Positions 22,652-29,892 of a stretch of 31,247 nt of DNA are shown here, piece by piece (within the stretch, counting starts at the first letter, position 1; every line of letters begins with the position of its first letter). The notes under the pieces are model-generated. The model saw only the letters and a program-made list of their open reading frames with translations. It searched no databases and was not told the DNA's origin. The position numbers and the translations under genes were made by a program. Source of the DNA: an uncultured Eubacteriales bacterium (GTDB taxonomy: Bacteria > Bacillota > Clostridia > Lachnospirales > Lachnospiraceae); the NCBI GenBank assembly GCA_900549105.1, contig URND01000023.1, forward strand, positions 1-31,247, given 5' to 3'.

Positions 22652-22680
22652 ATTATACTACCGCCATCGCCGGAAAACAA
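22652..22680 (-). promoter_or_regulatory. Probable promoter of the LysR gene
   Basis: TTGTTT (22675-22680), a 17-base spacer and a perfect TATAAT (22652-22657) on the minus strand. The leader to the LysR GTG is about 130 bases and includes the HTH remnant. Confidence 0.65.
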
Positions 22681-22799
22681 TGACCCGCCATAAATAAACC
22701 ATGAACTTTTTGTGAACCGCTACTATCCACACCATTTGAGGCAAAAGCCATATTCTTGCGGCTGAATAAGCATGGCCACAATCTCTTCCTCTTTTACAA

Positions 22800-22978
22800 A
22801 CGGAGCTTCCCATCCTCGGCCACTAAAATATAATCTGCGTTTTCAATGGTTGCAGATTGGTGGGCAATCGTAATGACCGTTTTTTCACGGGGCAGCTCCG
22901 AAAGCGCTCCTTAAATCAGATGCTCATTCTCCGGATCCACACTGGCTGTCGCTTCATCTGCGAGCAAACAGGGCGTTT
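22800..22978 (-). pseudogene. ABC transporter ATPase fragment, copy 1
   Basis: The minus strand encodes LLADEATASVDPENEHLI, a stop (TAA), GALSELPREKTVITIAHQSATIENADYILVAEDGK, then loss of similarity. This is the Walker B, D-loop and H-loop region of an exporter-type ABC ATPase. The Walker B Glu is present, but the frame has an internal stop and no start. The nucleotide sequence is nearly identical to copy 2 at 25377-25720 over about 150 bases, including the odd IAHQSAT in place of the usual IAHRLAT. Confidence 0.8.
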
Positions 22979-22992
22979 ACTGCCGCCTTTTG

Positions 22993-23859
22993 CTATCTAT
23001 ACTCCAAATATTCTATAAATCTTTTTACCGCAAGGGAGGCTGTTTTGCGGCTTCTCAGTGCAAGCCCTATATTGCGGTAAGCAGGAACATCGAGCTCTTT
23101 TGCGATTATTTTATAGGGAACACGCTTTAATATAAGCTGCGGTAAAATGCTGATTCCAAGCCCGCTTTCTACCATTGACATAATGGCGTAATCATCCCAG
23201 GTGGTGAAATGGACTTTCGGCGTTAATCCACAGCGTTCAAAAATTTCCGAAACTTCCGCTTTCCCACCCTTTTCAAGGAGCATAAACGGATCATCACAGA
23301 GTGCCCTGGCAGGGAATTTTTCACAGTCTGCAAGTCTGTGATTTTCGGGGATAATTGCCATCAGCTTGTCCTGCTCCAAAAAAATTGTTTCAAATTCGGG
23401 GTGTGTCGGCAATCGCAAAAATCCGCAGTCCACCCGTCCTTCTAAAATCCATTCCTCAATTTCGGTGTAATCGCCCAGCAGCAATTCGTAATCAATATTC
23501 GGATAGTCCTTTTGAAATTCCTTTATGATGTTTGGCAGCCAATGTGTTGCCACGCTTGAAAAAGTACCGATACGGATTAAGCCCGATTGAAGCCCGTTCA
23601 GTTCGTCTACTTCCATCTGTAATTTTTCAAATTCAGCTACAACGCTTTTCGCATATGGCAGAAGTTTCATACCGTCTGATGTCAGTTTTACTCCGCCTAC
23701 GCTTCGTTCGAGCAAAGCAACTTTCCATTCTTTTTCAAGGTCGTTTATCATTCTGCTGATACTTGACTGTGAATAATTTAAGAGTTCCGCCGCTTTTGTA
23801 AAGCTGCCGCACTCTGCCGTTTTCACAAACGACATATATTTTTGTAAGTTCATATCCAT
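22993..23859 (-). CDS. LysR-family transcriptional regulator
   Basis: 288 aa. N-terminal HTH: MSFVKTAECGSFTKAAELLNYSQSSISRMINDLEKEWKVALLERS. Effector domain from about residue 92 (LIRIGTFSSVATHWLPNII) with HPEF.T.FLEQDKLMAIIPENHRLA and MVESGLGISILPQLIL, the usual two-lobe pattern. It is divergently transcribed from the YbaK-proB pair across 112 bases, the usual LysR arrangement, and so probably regulates that pair in response to an amino acid or related effector. The direct repeat at 23873-23915 lies in the shared control region. A second in-frame ATG two codons on is possible. Confidence 0.93.
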   Translation of the reverse strand: MDMNLQKYMSFVKTAECGSFTKAAELLNYSQSSISRMINDLEKEWKVALLERSVGGVKLTSDGMKLLPYAKSVVAEFEKLQMEVDELNGLQSGLIRIGTFSSVATHWLPNIIKEFQKDYPNIDYELLLGDYTEIEEWILEGRVDCGFLRLPTHPEFETIFLEQDKLMAIIPENHRLADCEKFPARALCDDPFMLLEKGGKAEVSEIFERCGLTPKVHFTTWDDYAIMSMVESGLGISILPQLILKRVPYKIIAKELDVPAYRNIGLALRSRKTASLAVKRFIEYLEYR

Positions 23860-23872
23860 ATTCAGTCATTCA

Positions 23873-23933
23873 CTTTCCAAATGTAATTTATTTGATATAT
23901 TCGCTTTTCAAATGTCAACCCTTACGATACAAT
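23873..23933 (+). promoter_or_regulatory. Divergent LysR control region with direct repeat and promoter for ybaK-proB
   Basis: CTTTCCAAATGT (23873-23884) and CTTTTCAAATGT (23904-23915) are near-identical direct repeats 31 bases apart, about three helical turns, and could be LysR binding sites. The second overlaps a -35-like TTTTCA (23905-23910), with a 17-base spacer to TACAAT (23928-23933) reading toward the YbaK gene. Confidence 0.5.
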
Positions 23934-23971
23934 AAAATCGTCAAAAAATCAAGGTTGTGAGGTAAATTCAA

Positions 23972-24511
23972 ATGATTACAGTCAGCGAAATTCAAAATAA
24001 AGCGCCTATGCAGTTCAAAACGAACTTGCAGGAAAAAGTATATAGAACACTTGCTCAGTTGCAAATACCATATGAGCGTGTTGATACAGATGAGGTGATT
24101 ACAATGGAGGACTGCATTGCCGTCAATGAAAGGTTAGATATGAAAATGGTAAAAACACTCTTTTTGTGTAACCGTCAGCAGACGGAATTTTACCTTTTTA
24201 TCACTTCCGGAGATAAACCGTTTCGTTCCAAAGATTTCAGCAATGCGCTGGGTGTGTCCCGTGTGTCCTTTGCTCCGGCGGAACTGATGGAAACAATGCT
24301 CGGAACTAAAATTGGTGCGGCAACTGTGTTCAGCAGTTTATTAGATACTGAGGGCAAAGTGAAGATTGTATTTGATAAAGAGGTACTTTCGGAAGAATAC
24401 TACGGCTGCAGCGACGGCACGACTACTGGATATATGAAAATCCGCACAGAGGATATCAGCGGTAAATTCTTAAAGTTTACACGGCACATTCCTGCCGTAA
24501 TCGAGGTGTGA
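23972..24511 (+). CDS. YbaK/ProX-type aminoacyl-tRNA deacylase
   Basis: 179 aa of the YbaK/prolyl-tRNA-synthetase-associated domain family, which hydrolyses mischarged aminoacyl-tRNA, typically Ala or Cys on tRNA-Pro. Visible: QEKVYRTLAQLQIPYERVDTD, AVNERLDMKMVKTLFLCNRQQTEFYLFI with the conserved Lys before the strand, and LGTKIGAATVFSSL, like the GxxxGxxSP loop of the family. It is cytoplasmic. Its stop overlaps the proB start region, so it is in one operon with glutamate 5-kinase; the pair links proline supply with tRNA-Pro quality control. A GTGAGG sequence precedes the ATG. Confidence 0.85.
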   Translation: MITVSEIQNKAPMQFKTNLQEKVYRTLAQLQIPYERVDTDEVITMEDCIAVNERLDMKMVKTLFLCNRQQTEFYLFITSGDKPFRSKDFSNALGVSRVSFAPAELMETMLGTKIGAATVFSSLLDTEGKVKIVFDKEVLSEEYYGCSDGTTTGYMKIRTEDISGKFLKFTRHIPAVIEV

Positions 24512-24513
24512 GA

Positions 24514-25317
24514 ATGGGACTATATCAAAATAGAATTGTCGTTAAAGTCGGTACTTCTACATTAACAAATGAAGTCGGTCAAAGCGACCTGCGCTCCTTT
24601 GACCGGCTTGCCTGTGTCCTATCTGATATTCAGAATATGGGATATGAGGTAATCTTAGTATCTTCGGGAGCAATTGCCGTGGGTACAAATAAGCTGAATA
24701 TGAAAACAAAACCGCAGGGTATGCGGATGAAACAGGCGGCAGCGGCAGTCGGTCAATGCAGAATTATGTATCTGTATGACAAGTTTTTCGGAGACTACGA
24801 CAAAACGATTGCTCAAATTCTGTTAAATGCAGAGGATATTGGGCAGGAGGAAAAGAAAGAAAACCTTACAAACACCTTTAATGCCTTGCTAGAAATGGGC
24901 ATTATTCCCGTAGTAAACGAAAATGATTCGGTCAGCTACACCGAAATAGAATCAGAGGAGCGCCTGTTTGGCGATAACGATATGCTGTCTGCCGTGGTTG
25001 CAGTTCTATGTAAAGCAAAGCGGTTGATTATCTTATCAGATATTAACGGCTTTTATGACAGCGACCCTCGCCTATGTCCCAAAGCGAAACTGATAGAAAA
25101 AATCTCGCAGATTGATGAATCTGTCTATTCTCTCGCAGGCGGCGCAGGCTCAAGGCGGGGAACAGGCGGTATGAAAACAAAACTTCAAGCAGCGAAATTG
25201 GCAACAGCAAATGGTACGGATACAGTCATTACAAACGGAAAACGCCCGGAAGCAATCTATGAGATTATCAGGGGCGGCAAAGCCGGTACGCTGTTTGTCG
25301 GAAAGGCAGAGCAATGA
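24514..25317 (+). CDS. proB: Glutamate 5-kinase
   Basis: 267 aa from the ATG at 24514; the length matches PUA-less ProB. It phosphorylates glutamate in the first step of proline synthesis. Motifs: IVVKVGTSTLT, VILVSSGAIAVG, QAAAAVGQCRIMYLYDKFF, PVVNENDSV, FGDNDMLSAVVAVLCKAKRLIILSDINGFYDSDPR, GTGGMKTKLQAAKLATANGTDTVI. All substrate and ATP segments of the amino acid kinase fold are present, and the C-terminal PUA domain is absent. No proA follows; instead a truncated transporter gene starts in the ATGA overlap at its end. proA may lie elsewhere in the genome. Confidence 0.94.
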   Translation: MGLYQNRIVVKVGTSTLTNEVGQSDLRSFDRLACVLSDIQNMGYEVILVSSGAIAVGTNKLNMKTKPQGMRMKQAAAAVGQCRIMYLYDKFFGDYDKTIAQILLNAEDIGQEEKKENLTNTFNALLEMGIIPVVNENDSVSYTEIESEERLFGDNDMLSAVVAVLCKAKRLIILSDINGFYDSDPRLCPKAKLIEKISQIDESVYSLAGGAGSRRGTGGMKTKLQAAKLATANGTDTVITNGKRPEAIYEIIRGGKAGTLFVGKAEQ

Positions 25318-25352
25318 AACGCTCTTATTTCAAGTATATTCTTGCGCTGCTG
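25314..25352 (+). pseudogene. Start of a membrane protein gene (EamA/DMT transporter-like), truncated
   Basis: The ATG overlaps the proB stop as ATGA and encodes MKRSYFKYILALL, which resembles the first helix of EamA/DMT-type transporters. After about 13 codons the sequence joins the end of ABC fragment copy 2 and the frame goes on into antisense material. The gene is therefore broken by the same event that placed the ABC fragment here. Family assignment rests on a short match. Confidence 0.4.
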
Positions 25353-25376
25353 CAAACGCTGCCCGGCAGCTTGCTT

Positions 25377-25720
25377 TTATTGACAATCTTTCTGCCGCAC
25401 TTCCACAAATCTGCGATACAGGCCATCCTCTTTTATAAGTTCAGAATGTGTACCGGTCTGCACGATTTTCCCATCCTCGACCACTAAAATATAATCTGCG
25501 TTTTCAATGGTTGCAGATTGGTGGGCAATCGTAATGACCGTTTTTCCCCAGGTCAGCTCCGAAAGCGCTCCCTGGATCAGATGCTCATTCTCCGGATCCA
25601 CACTGGCTGTGGCCTTATCAATAAAAAGTAGCCCATCTCCATTTTCCCTTGCTATTGCTGGCTTTAACGGCATACACAAATGTGTTTCCTGTTTCGCCCC
25701 TCCATATAAGTTGCTGAGAA
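25377..25720 (-). pseudogene. ABC transporter ATPase fragment, copy 2
   Basis: The frame keeps the C-terminal third of an exporter ATPase: a decayed signature (LYGGAKQ for LSGGEKQ), Walker B as LLFIDKATASVD with the catalytic Glu changed to Lys, the D-loop, IAHQSAT with the H-loop His, and the end GTHSELIKEDGLYRRFVEVRQ. It lacks the membrane domain, Walker A and a start. It ends against the IS1182-type element at 25724. Lys in Walker B and the altered signature mean that it is dead. It is a near-duplicate of copy 1. Confidence 0.85.
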
Positions 25721-25723
25721 AAA

Positions 25724-26782
25724 GAGGGTGTCGCAAAATTATCAAATTAGATGATTGAGCAATGCCCTCGCTCTATATGTAAAAAAATCTGGAAGAAATC
25801 CTTTCATCTGTGGATTTTTTCCAGATTTTTTGCGTACTTAAATAAGGCCGCATATTTTGTGACTCTTTATGCTATTTCTTTTACCGGAAAAAGATGACTT
25901 GAATAACGGAATCCCAGTTTTTCCTCCATTGTTTTCAGAAAGGGGATCAGTGTCCAGACATCATTCCGATCCTGAAAGATATCTGCCGCAACAATGTATT
26001 CGCTGTCTACACCAATCTGTACGTTATATCCCGGCTTTAACTGGGCATTTCTCATGTGGTCGTCTTTCATATGCATAAACGCAGCATCCGGATCGGTTTT
26101 GCAATAATTGTTCCTGCCCTGAAAACTGGCTATGTGCCAGTCATAGATGGTCTGACGTTCCAGAAACCGGCAGATCCCTGAAGATCCTGTGCCCGATTTC
26201 CTTTTGACACACAGAAAGACTGCATATAATCCCGGTTCAACAGTCGGACCGCAGCCTGTATTTTTTGAAACATCTTTTCTTCCCATTTCCCAACCGATTT
26301 CTTCCAGACAAACGTATATTTATTGGCGCAGGCTTCCTGCTTCGTTCCATCTATAAATACGGTCTCTTTTGATAATTCCCCCATCTGGTCCAGACGGCGC
26401 ACCATTTGGTAAAACAGGTCTTCACAGGCATCCTGTAGAAGTCCTGTCCGGAAGCGGGCAATCGTACTGTGATCCGGCGCTTTCTGCCCGGCAAGCAGCC
26501 ACATAAAGTTGATATCCCGTCTGCAGGCAGTTTCGATTTTTCTGGATGAATAAATATTTTGGGAATAAGCATAGGTCAGGATCTTGAACATGGTCTTGGA
26601 ATCCACTGCCGGAGTTGATAAGTTTCGCCGAATTCGGTATAATTTTTATGGTATTTTTGGTTATTGGTCATATCTAATTATACCATGGATTGCGGACTCT
26701 TCGGAGTCCGTTTTCTGCTTTTAGGCATAAAAAGGGAGCTATTGCTCCATAGATGATTACTCATCTTTTTTGCAACAGCCCC
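25724..26782 (-). mobile_element. Degraded IS1182-type insertion sequence
   Basis: The ends are related inverted repeats: GAGGGTGTCGCAAAATT at the left (25724 on) and GGGGCTGTTGCAAAAAAG on the minus strand at the right (ending 26782). The element is about 1.06 kb, shorter than the usual ~1.6 kb, because its transposase has lost internal and C-terminal parts. I saw no target duplication with confidence. Confidence 0.75.
25867..26665 (-). pseudogene. IS1182-type transposase, broken by deletions and frameshifts
   Basis: The start near 26665 reads MTNNQKYHKNYTEFGETYQL and then jumps, out of frame, to AVDSKTMFKILTYAYSQNIYSSRKIE (frame 26130-26606), skipping about 30 residues. The DDE part continues with FMWLLAGQKAPDHSTIARFR and TVFIDGTKQEACANKYTFVWKK (first Asp). 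A further frame change near 26200-26280 leads to DPDAAFMHMKDDHMRNAQLKPGYNVQIGVDSEYIVAADIF (frame 25867-26286). The last part of the catalytic domain is absent after LGFRY. It cannot be active. Confidence 0.85.
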
Positions 26783-26807
26783 TTCCATTCGTCATATCAG
26801 GTTTACA

Positions 26808-26996
26808 TTACCATTCATCTTCCTCATCAAACAGATTTCCTGCCGATGATAAAAAACCAATTTCTCCTGTATCCATATCCATAACCGTATGATCAGATAA
26901 CCTCATTAAAAGATCACCATCTTCATCCACTGCCATGCTATCCGATATTGTATAGCCCGTCTTTCCATTAAACAGGTTATAAAAAAAGTTTCCCAT
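26808..26996 (-). CDS. Small hypothetical protein, 62 aa, acidic
   Basis: ATG at 26996 with AGGCAGG upstream; an earlier in-frame start at 27017 would overlap the neighbouring gene's end. The product MGNFFYNLFNGKTGYTISDS, then VDEDGDLLMRLSDHTVMDMDTGEIGF, is short, acidic at its end (FDEEDEW) and has no membrane segment. Small proteins of this look are common in Lachnospiraceae as far as I recall; no function is known to me. It lies 24 bases after the 66-aa gene and is probably co-transcribed. Confidence 0.65.
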   Translation of the reverse strand: MGNFFYNLFNGKTGYTISDSMAVDEDGDLLMRLSDHTVMDMDTGEIGFLSSAGNLFDEEDEW

Positions 26997-27020
26997 ACAA
27001 ATACCTGCCTTTCTCAAATC

Positions 27021-27221
27021 CTAGTCATCACACCAGCCAAAACCAAGATCCGGCTCATAATAGATCATATCCTGGTCAAAGTGATTCCTTGTTTTTCGGG
27101 CTTTTTCTTCGTTTGTTCTTCTCGCCCGGTATGCCTTATTATTCGGATTATTCTGATTGGCATAATCATTAAGCTGCTGTTTCGTATGAGTTTTACCAGA
27201 TACTACTTTTCTCTTAGCCAT
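27021..27221 (-). CDS. Small hypothetical protein, 66 aa, basic N-terminal half
   Basis: ATG at 27221 with a GGAGG ribosome site. The product starts MAKRKVVSGKTHTKQQLNDY, has an Asn/Arg-rich middle (NQNNPNNKAYRARR), and ends with an acidic aromatic tail (YYEPDLGFGWCDD). The basic part could bind nucleic acid; this is inference only. It has no membrane segment. It precedes the 62-aa gene and may be driven from the promoter-like site near 27385. It is unlikely to be phage structural, as it lies after the break in the phage module. Confidence 0.65.
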   Translation of the reverse strand: MAKRKVVSGKTHTKQQLNDYANQNNPNNKAYRARRTNEEKARKTRNHFDQDMIYYEPDLGFGWCDD

Positions 27222-27357
27222 AGTTATCCTCCTTTCTTCCTGATCCCATTAAACAACCTGCAGAAGATAGCGGACACTTTTTGTCACCTTCTAAGCTGAA
27301 TCCATAGAATATTTTCCAAGGATTATCCCTGCATAATTATTTTCTCAGGAGTGGAGA

Positions 27358-27391
27358 ATAATTTCTGTATTCTTTCAAACAGAAATTATAC
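27358..27391 (-). promoter_or_regulatory. Perfect 11-bp inverted repeat overlapping a -10-like TATAAT
   Basis: ATAATTTCTGT (27358-27368) and ACAGAAATTAT (27379-27389) flank a 10-base loop. On the minus strand TATAAT (27385-27390) overlaps the right arm, upstream of the 66-aa gene. It may be an operator on a weak promoter; no good -35 is evident. Confidence 0.3.
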
Positions 27392-27426
27392 AATATCATA
27401 ATAACATGATTTTTCTGATGCTGCTA

Positions 27427-27591
27427 TCAGAATTTATCAAAATCATCCTGCGTGGCGATCTTATTATATTTCACGCTATCATTTGCTTTTTCCGTCCACA
27501 TGTCGATCACCAGCCCCACCGTCAGAAGATCCAGATCCGATATAGATATTCCAATCTCTACGCTGCGCAGAAGGAACAGCGGTGTTGTCAT
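27427..27591 (-). CDS. Phage tail assembly chaperone, second (overlapping) ORF
   Basis: 54 aa from an ATG that overlaps the TGA of the chaperone gene (ATGA). The product has SVEIGISISDLDLLTVGLVID, then NKIATQDDFDKF. This matches the small second ORF that follows the tail chaperone gene in many Firmicutes siphophages and is often made as a -1 frameshift extension (like G/GT of lambda). Here the overlap allows either coupling or frameshift. The next expected gene, the tape measure, is absent: the sequence passes to unrelated small genes. Confidence 0.7.
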   Translation of the reverse strand: MTTPLFLLRSVEIGISISDLDLLTVGLVIDMWTEKANDSVKYNKIATQDDFDKF

Positions 27592-27962
27592 TTCCCGTTC
27601 ACTTCTGCCAGGCCTTTTTTTGCTGCCACCTCTGTTGCAAGATTATCGCCCCACAGTTCCAGGATCTGAGGCAGTACCTCATAGATGGAAAACATATCAA
27701 ACTGATCCAGCCAGTCATCAATGGATGCCGGGATGCTGTTATCCGCATGGTAGGCCATGATATATGCAACATTCTCAAAGATCTCCAGGTCATCAATCTG
27801 GAACTCATCCCCATCCTCGGTCTTACACTTATAGGATTTTTCCAATTTCGACAGATCCTTAAAAATATCCCTCTTGAACTTTGCACGGTATAATCTCGGA
27901 ACGGTCGCAGATGACCGGAACGGGATCTTTTTCCCACAGATTTCAATTTCTCTTTTTAACAT
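27588..27962 (-). CDS. Phage tail assembly chaperone
   Basis: 124 aa. The pattern FRSSATVPRLYRAKFKRDIF, then FENVAYIMAYHADNSIPASIDDWLDQFDMFSIYEVLPQILELW, is typical of chaperones of Firmicutes long-tailed phages, which bind the tape measure protein during tail assembly. It follows the major tail protein gene by 11 bases; the ribosome site AAAGGA precedes the ATG. Its end overlaps the small ORF at 27427-27591. Confidence 0.82.
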   Translation of the reverse strand: MLKREIEICGKKIPFRSSATVPRLYRAKFKRDIFKDLSKLEKSYKCKTEDGDEFQIDDLEIFENVAYIMAYHADNSIPASIDDWLDQFDMFSIYEVLPQILELWGDNLATEVAAKKGLAEVNGK

Positions 27963-27973
27963 ATCCTTTCACC

Positions 27974-28570
27974 TTATCCTTTCGCACTGCTTTCTTCTGT
28001 TTCTGATGGAATATATACGGACTTATACCAGTTCGCATATGTCGCTGCATCCGTGGTATCTCCGGTACGGCTCTTTACCAGTCCGTCACTTCTCGGATCA
28101 GCCGTCAGTGACAGCTTCTCCGTTCCAGGTTCGATCGTATCCTCTTTTGTTTCGGATTCGATGGACGGGCGGGATGCCGTACAGTTATACATCACATGGC
28201 GAATACTATTCACATCCCCGTCAAATTCAAATAACAGGGCAAATTTTACACTTTCCCCGATGTTTGTACTTTCCACAAGCACGCCTTTTCCATCCAGCTT
28301 CTCCTGTAAGATCTCCGTCCGGAACCACTCCGGGATCAGTGCAATTTCCAGATCACCACTGTATCCGTTATTGGTCACGGAACGGAAATATACGATACCG
28401 TCTGCATAAAACGGTGTGGATTCCCCTTCCGCATCCAAGCTGATACTGACTGCTCCGGGGATTGCCTTTGGATTTTCATAAGAAAATGTTGTCTCACCGC
28501 TGCTGCTCACTGTTTCCTTCAGCTTTGCTGCATGGACATTTTTCAGATTATATTTTACTTTATTTCCCAT
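27974..28570 (-). CDS. Major tail protein (phi13-type)
   Basis: 198 aa. It builds the tail tube. N-terminal VKYNLKNVHAAKL and the middle (AIPGAVSISLDAEGESTPFYADG, GYSGDLEIALIPEWFRTEIL, ESVKFALLFEFDGD, RHVMYNCTASRPSIESETKEDTIEPGTEKLSLTADP) match the phi13/phage major tail family closely. Ribosome site GGAGG seven bases before the ATG. It lies between the tail terminator-like and chaperone genes, in the normal order. Confidence 0.9.
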   Translation of the reverse strand: MGNKVKYNLKNVHAAKLKETVSSSGETTFSYENPKAIPGAVSISLDAEGESTPFYADGIVYFRSVTNNGYSGDLEIALIPEWFRTEILQEKLDGKGVLVESTNIGESVKFALLFEFDGDVNSIRHVMYNCTASRPSIESETKEDTIEPGTEKLSLTADPRSDGLVKSRTGDTTDAATYANWYKSVYIPSETEESSAKG

Positions 28571-28572
28571 GT

Positions 28573-28890
28573 CTAAACCTCCATCTCAAATGAATACAGG
28601 ACTTCATACAATTTCTCGCTTTCAATCCATACCTCGGATTTCTCATAAAAAATACCCTGCTTATCCAGCACGGCTTCTACTTTCTGTTCTGCCGACAAGT
28701 CCTTACAGTCGGTATACAGTTCGATATGGACTTCCGTAATCTTCAGATACACCTTCCCGTCCGCAGAAAAATGATTACTCTGCGGAAGAAGATAGCATAC
28801 AAACGGTGGCTCTGCTGCTTCCCCCTCTTCAAAGTGGTCGTAGGCAAATGGCAGTCCTGTTTCTTCCATCATCTTAACCAGATCATCCAT
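28573..28890 (-). CDS. Phage tail completion/terminator-like protein
   Basis: 105 aa from the ATG at 28890, which overlaps the HK97-gp10-like gene; a longer frame to 28953 would run inside that gene. The product begins MDDLVKMMEETGLPFAYDHFEEGEAAEPPFVCYLLP, a pattern seen in small minor capsid/tail terminator proteins placed between gp10 and the major tail protein. It likely caps the tail tube at the head side. Assignment is from position plus weak sequence similarity. Confidence 0.7.
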   Translation of the reverse strand: MDDLVKMMEETGLPFAYDHFEEGEAAEPPFVCYLLPQSNHFSADGKVYLKITEVHIELYTDCKDLSAEQKVEAVLDKQGIFYEKSEVWIESEKLYEVLYSFEMEV

Positions 28891-29266
28891 TCCGGATCCC
28901 CCTCTCGATTTCTTCCTCAAGCTGCCGGATTCCATTCTCCTCTGCAGGTGCAATATGCGGTCTTGCTGCTACCCGGCCGCCTCCCCTTTTTGCATGTCCA
29001 TGCTCCAGGAGATGAGCGATCTGGTATCGGTTTTTGGAATGTACCGTTACCTGCAGGGACTTACTGTCTTCCCCGGTCTTTTTGACCGCCCAGCTTTTTC
29101 CATAAGTTCCGGTCTTTTTCGGTGCTGTGTCTGCGATCTCCTCCCGGACTGTTTTTCCGGCATTCCTGACCGCCTTCTTCATCACTTCCGTAGTCAGACT
29201 GGAATAATCGTCCAGCTCCTTCATGACTTCCGATGCAAGGGCATCTGCTTTGATTTTCTTTGCCAT
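28883..29266 (-). CDS. HK97 gp10-like head-tail protein
   Basis: 127 aa from the ATG at 29266 (GAGGTG upstream). Family features: an N-terminal helix, NAGKTVREEIADTAPKKTGTYGKSWAVKK, then HLLEHGHAKRGGGRVAARPHIAPAEEN. The HLLEHGh..rgG..v.a.Phi.pA pattern is the gp10/minor tail signature. It acts at the head-tail junction. It overlaps both neighbours, as usual in phage morphogenesis operons. Confidence 0.88.
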   Translation of the reverse strand: MAKKIKADALASEVMKELDDYSSLTTEVMKKAVRNAGKTVREEIADTAPKKTGTYGKSWAVKKTGEDSKSLQVTVHSKNRYQIAHLLEHGHAKRGGGRVAARPHIAPAEENGIRQLEEEIERGIRNG

Positions 29267-29278
29267 CTTCAATTCACC

Positions 29279-29608
29279 TCACCGTTTGACCCGTTCCGTA
29301 CGGATCCTGACGGATTTGTTTTTATACTGCACGTTATCAATAAACGTAATATTATAAAGATCCCCACGAAACCTGATGCGGTAATGCTCGCTGTCCAGGG
29401 CTGCCACCTCACTGCAGTACCGGATAATAAAGTCCAGTTCAGACTGGGCATTCAACTGCTTTGCTGCCCAGTATTCTTTTCCTGACAGGTTATTGGCATA
29501 AGCAGCACAGGAATACACATCTTCCCAGACTGCCGCATGGTTTCCGATCTTATCTGTTTTCACGGAACTTTTCTGGATCGTGATCCGGTCACGCATCAGT
29601 TCGATCAT
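29279..29608 (-). CDS. Phage head closure (head-tail joining) protein
   Basis: 109 aa. MRDRITIQKSSVKTDKIGNHAAVWEDVYSCAAYANNLSGKEYWAA and the beta-rich end FRGDLYNITFIDNVQYKNKSVRIRTERV match the phage head-tail joining family (SPP1 gp16 type). It closes the capsid portal after packaging. It shares its first base with the last base of the preceding connector gene (position 29608). Confidence 0.87.
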   Translation of the reverse strand: MIELMRDRITIQKSSVKTDKIGNHAAVWEDVYSCAAYANNLSGKEYWAAKQLNAQSELDFIIRYCSEVAALDSEHYRIRFRGDLYNITFIDNVQYKNKSVRIRTERVKR

Positions 29609-29883
29609 TAAAATTTCTCCTTCCGTATGCCAAAGAGCAGATATTTCACGGTCTCCGTCATGGCCTTATGGTCAGCTTCCTCTCTGTGCTCATAAAGATA
29701 AGCGATCACATACAGCTCCGCTGTCCGCACAACTGCTTCATGCTTCTTAAGTACTGCCGGAGTCCGTCTTGTTACATTTTTAATCAGGGCATTTGCAGTT
29801 TCCATCAGACCGAGGATAAAACTATCCTCGTCTGACGAATCCACCCTCAGATACCCTTTGGCTTCCTCAAGCGTTACAAACAT
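29608..29883 (-). CDS. Phage head-tail connector (gp6/gp15-like)
   Basis: 91 aa. MFVTLEEAKGYLRVDSSDEDSFILGLMETANALIKN and the C-terminal AELYVIAYLYEHREEADHKA are typical of the all-helical connector that sits on the portal. It starts nine bases after the capsid gene. Length agrees with the family. Confidence 0.87.
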   Translation of the reverse strand: MFVTLEEAKGYLRVDSSDEDSFILGLMETANALIKNVTRRTPAVLKKHEAVVRTAELYVIAYLYEHREEADHKAMTETVKYLLFGIRKEKF

Positions 29884-29892
29884 TCAGTCCAC

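Noticed and set aside
22681..22799. Minus-strand stretch KEEEIVAMLIQPQEYGF before a stop, as a gene end
   Set aside because: Too short and without similarity I can name; it may be decayed ABC sequence.
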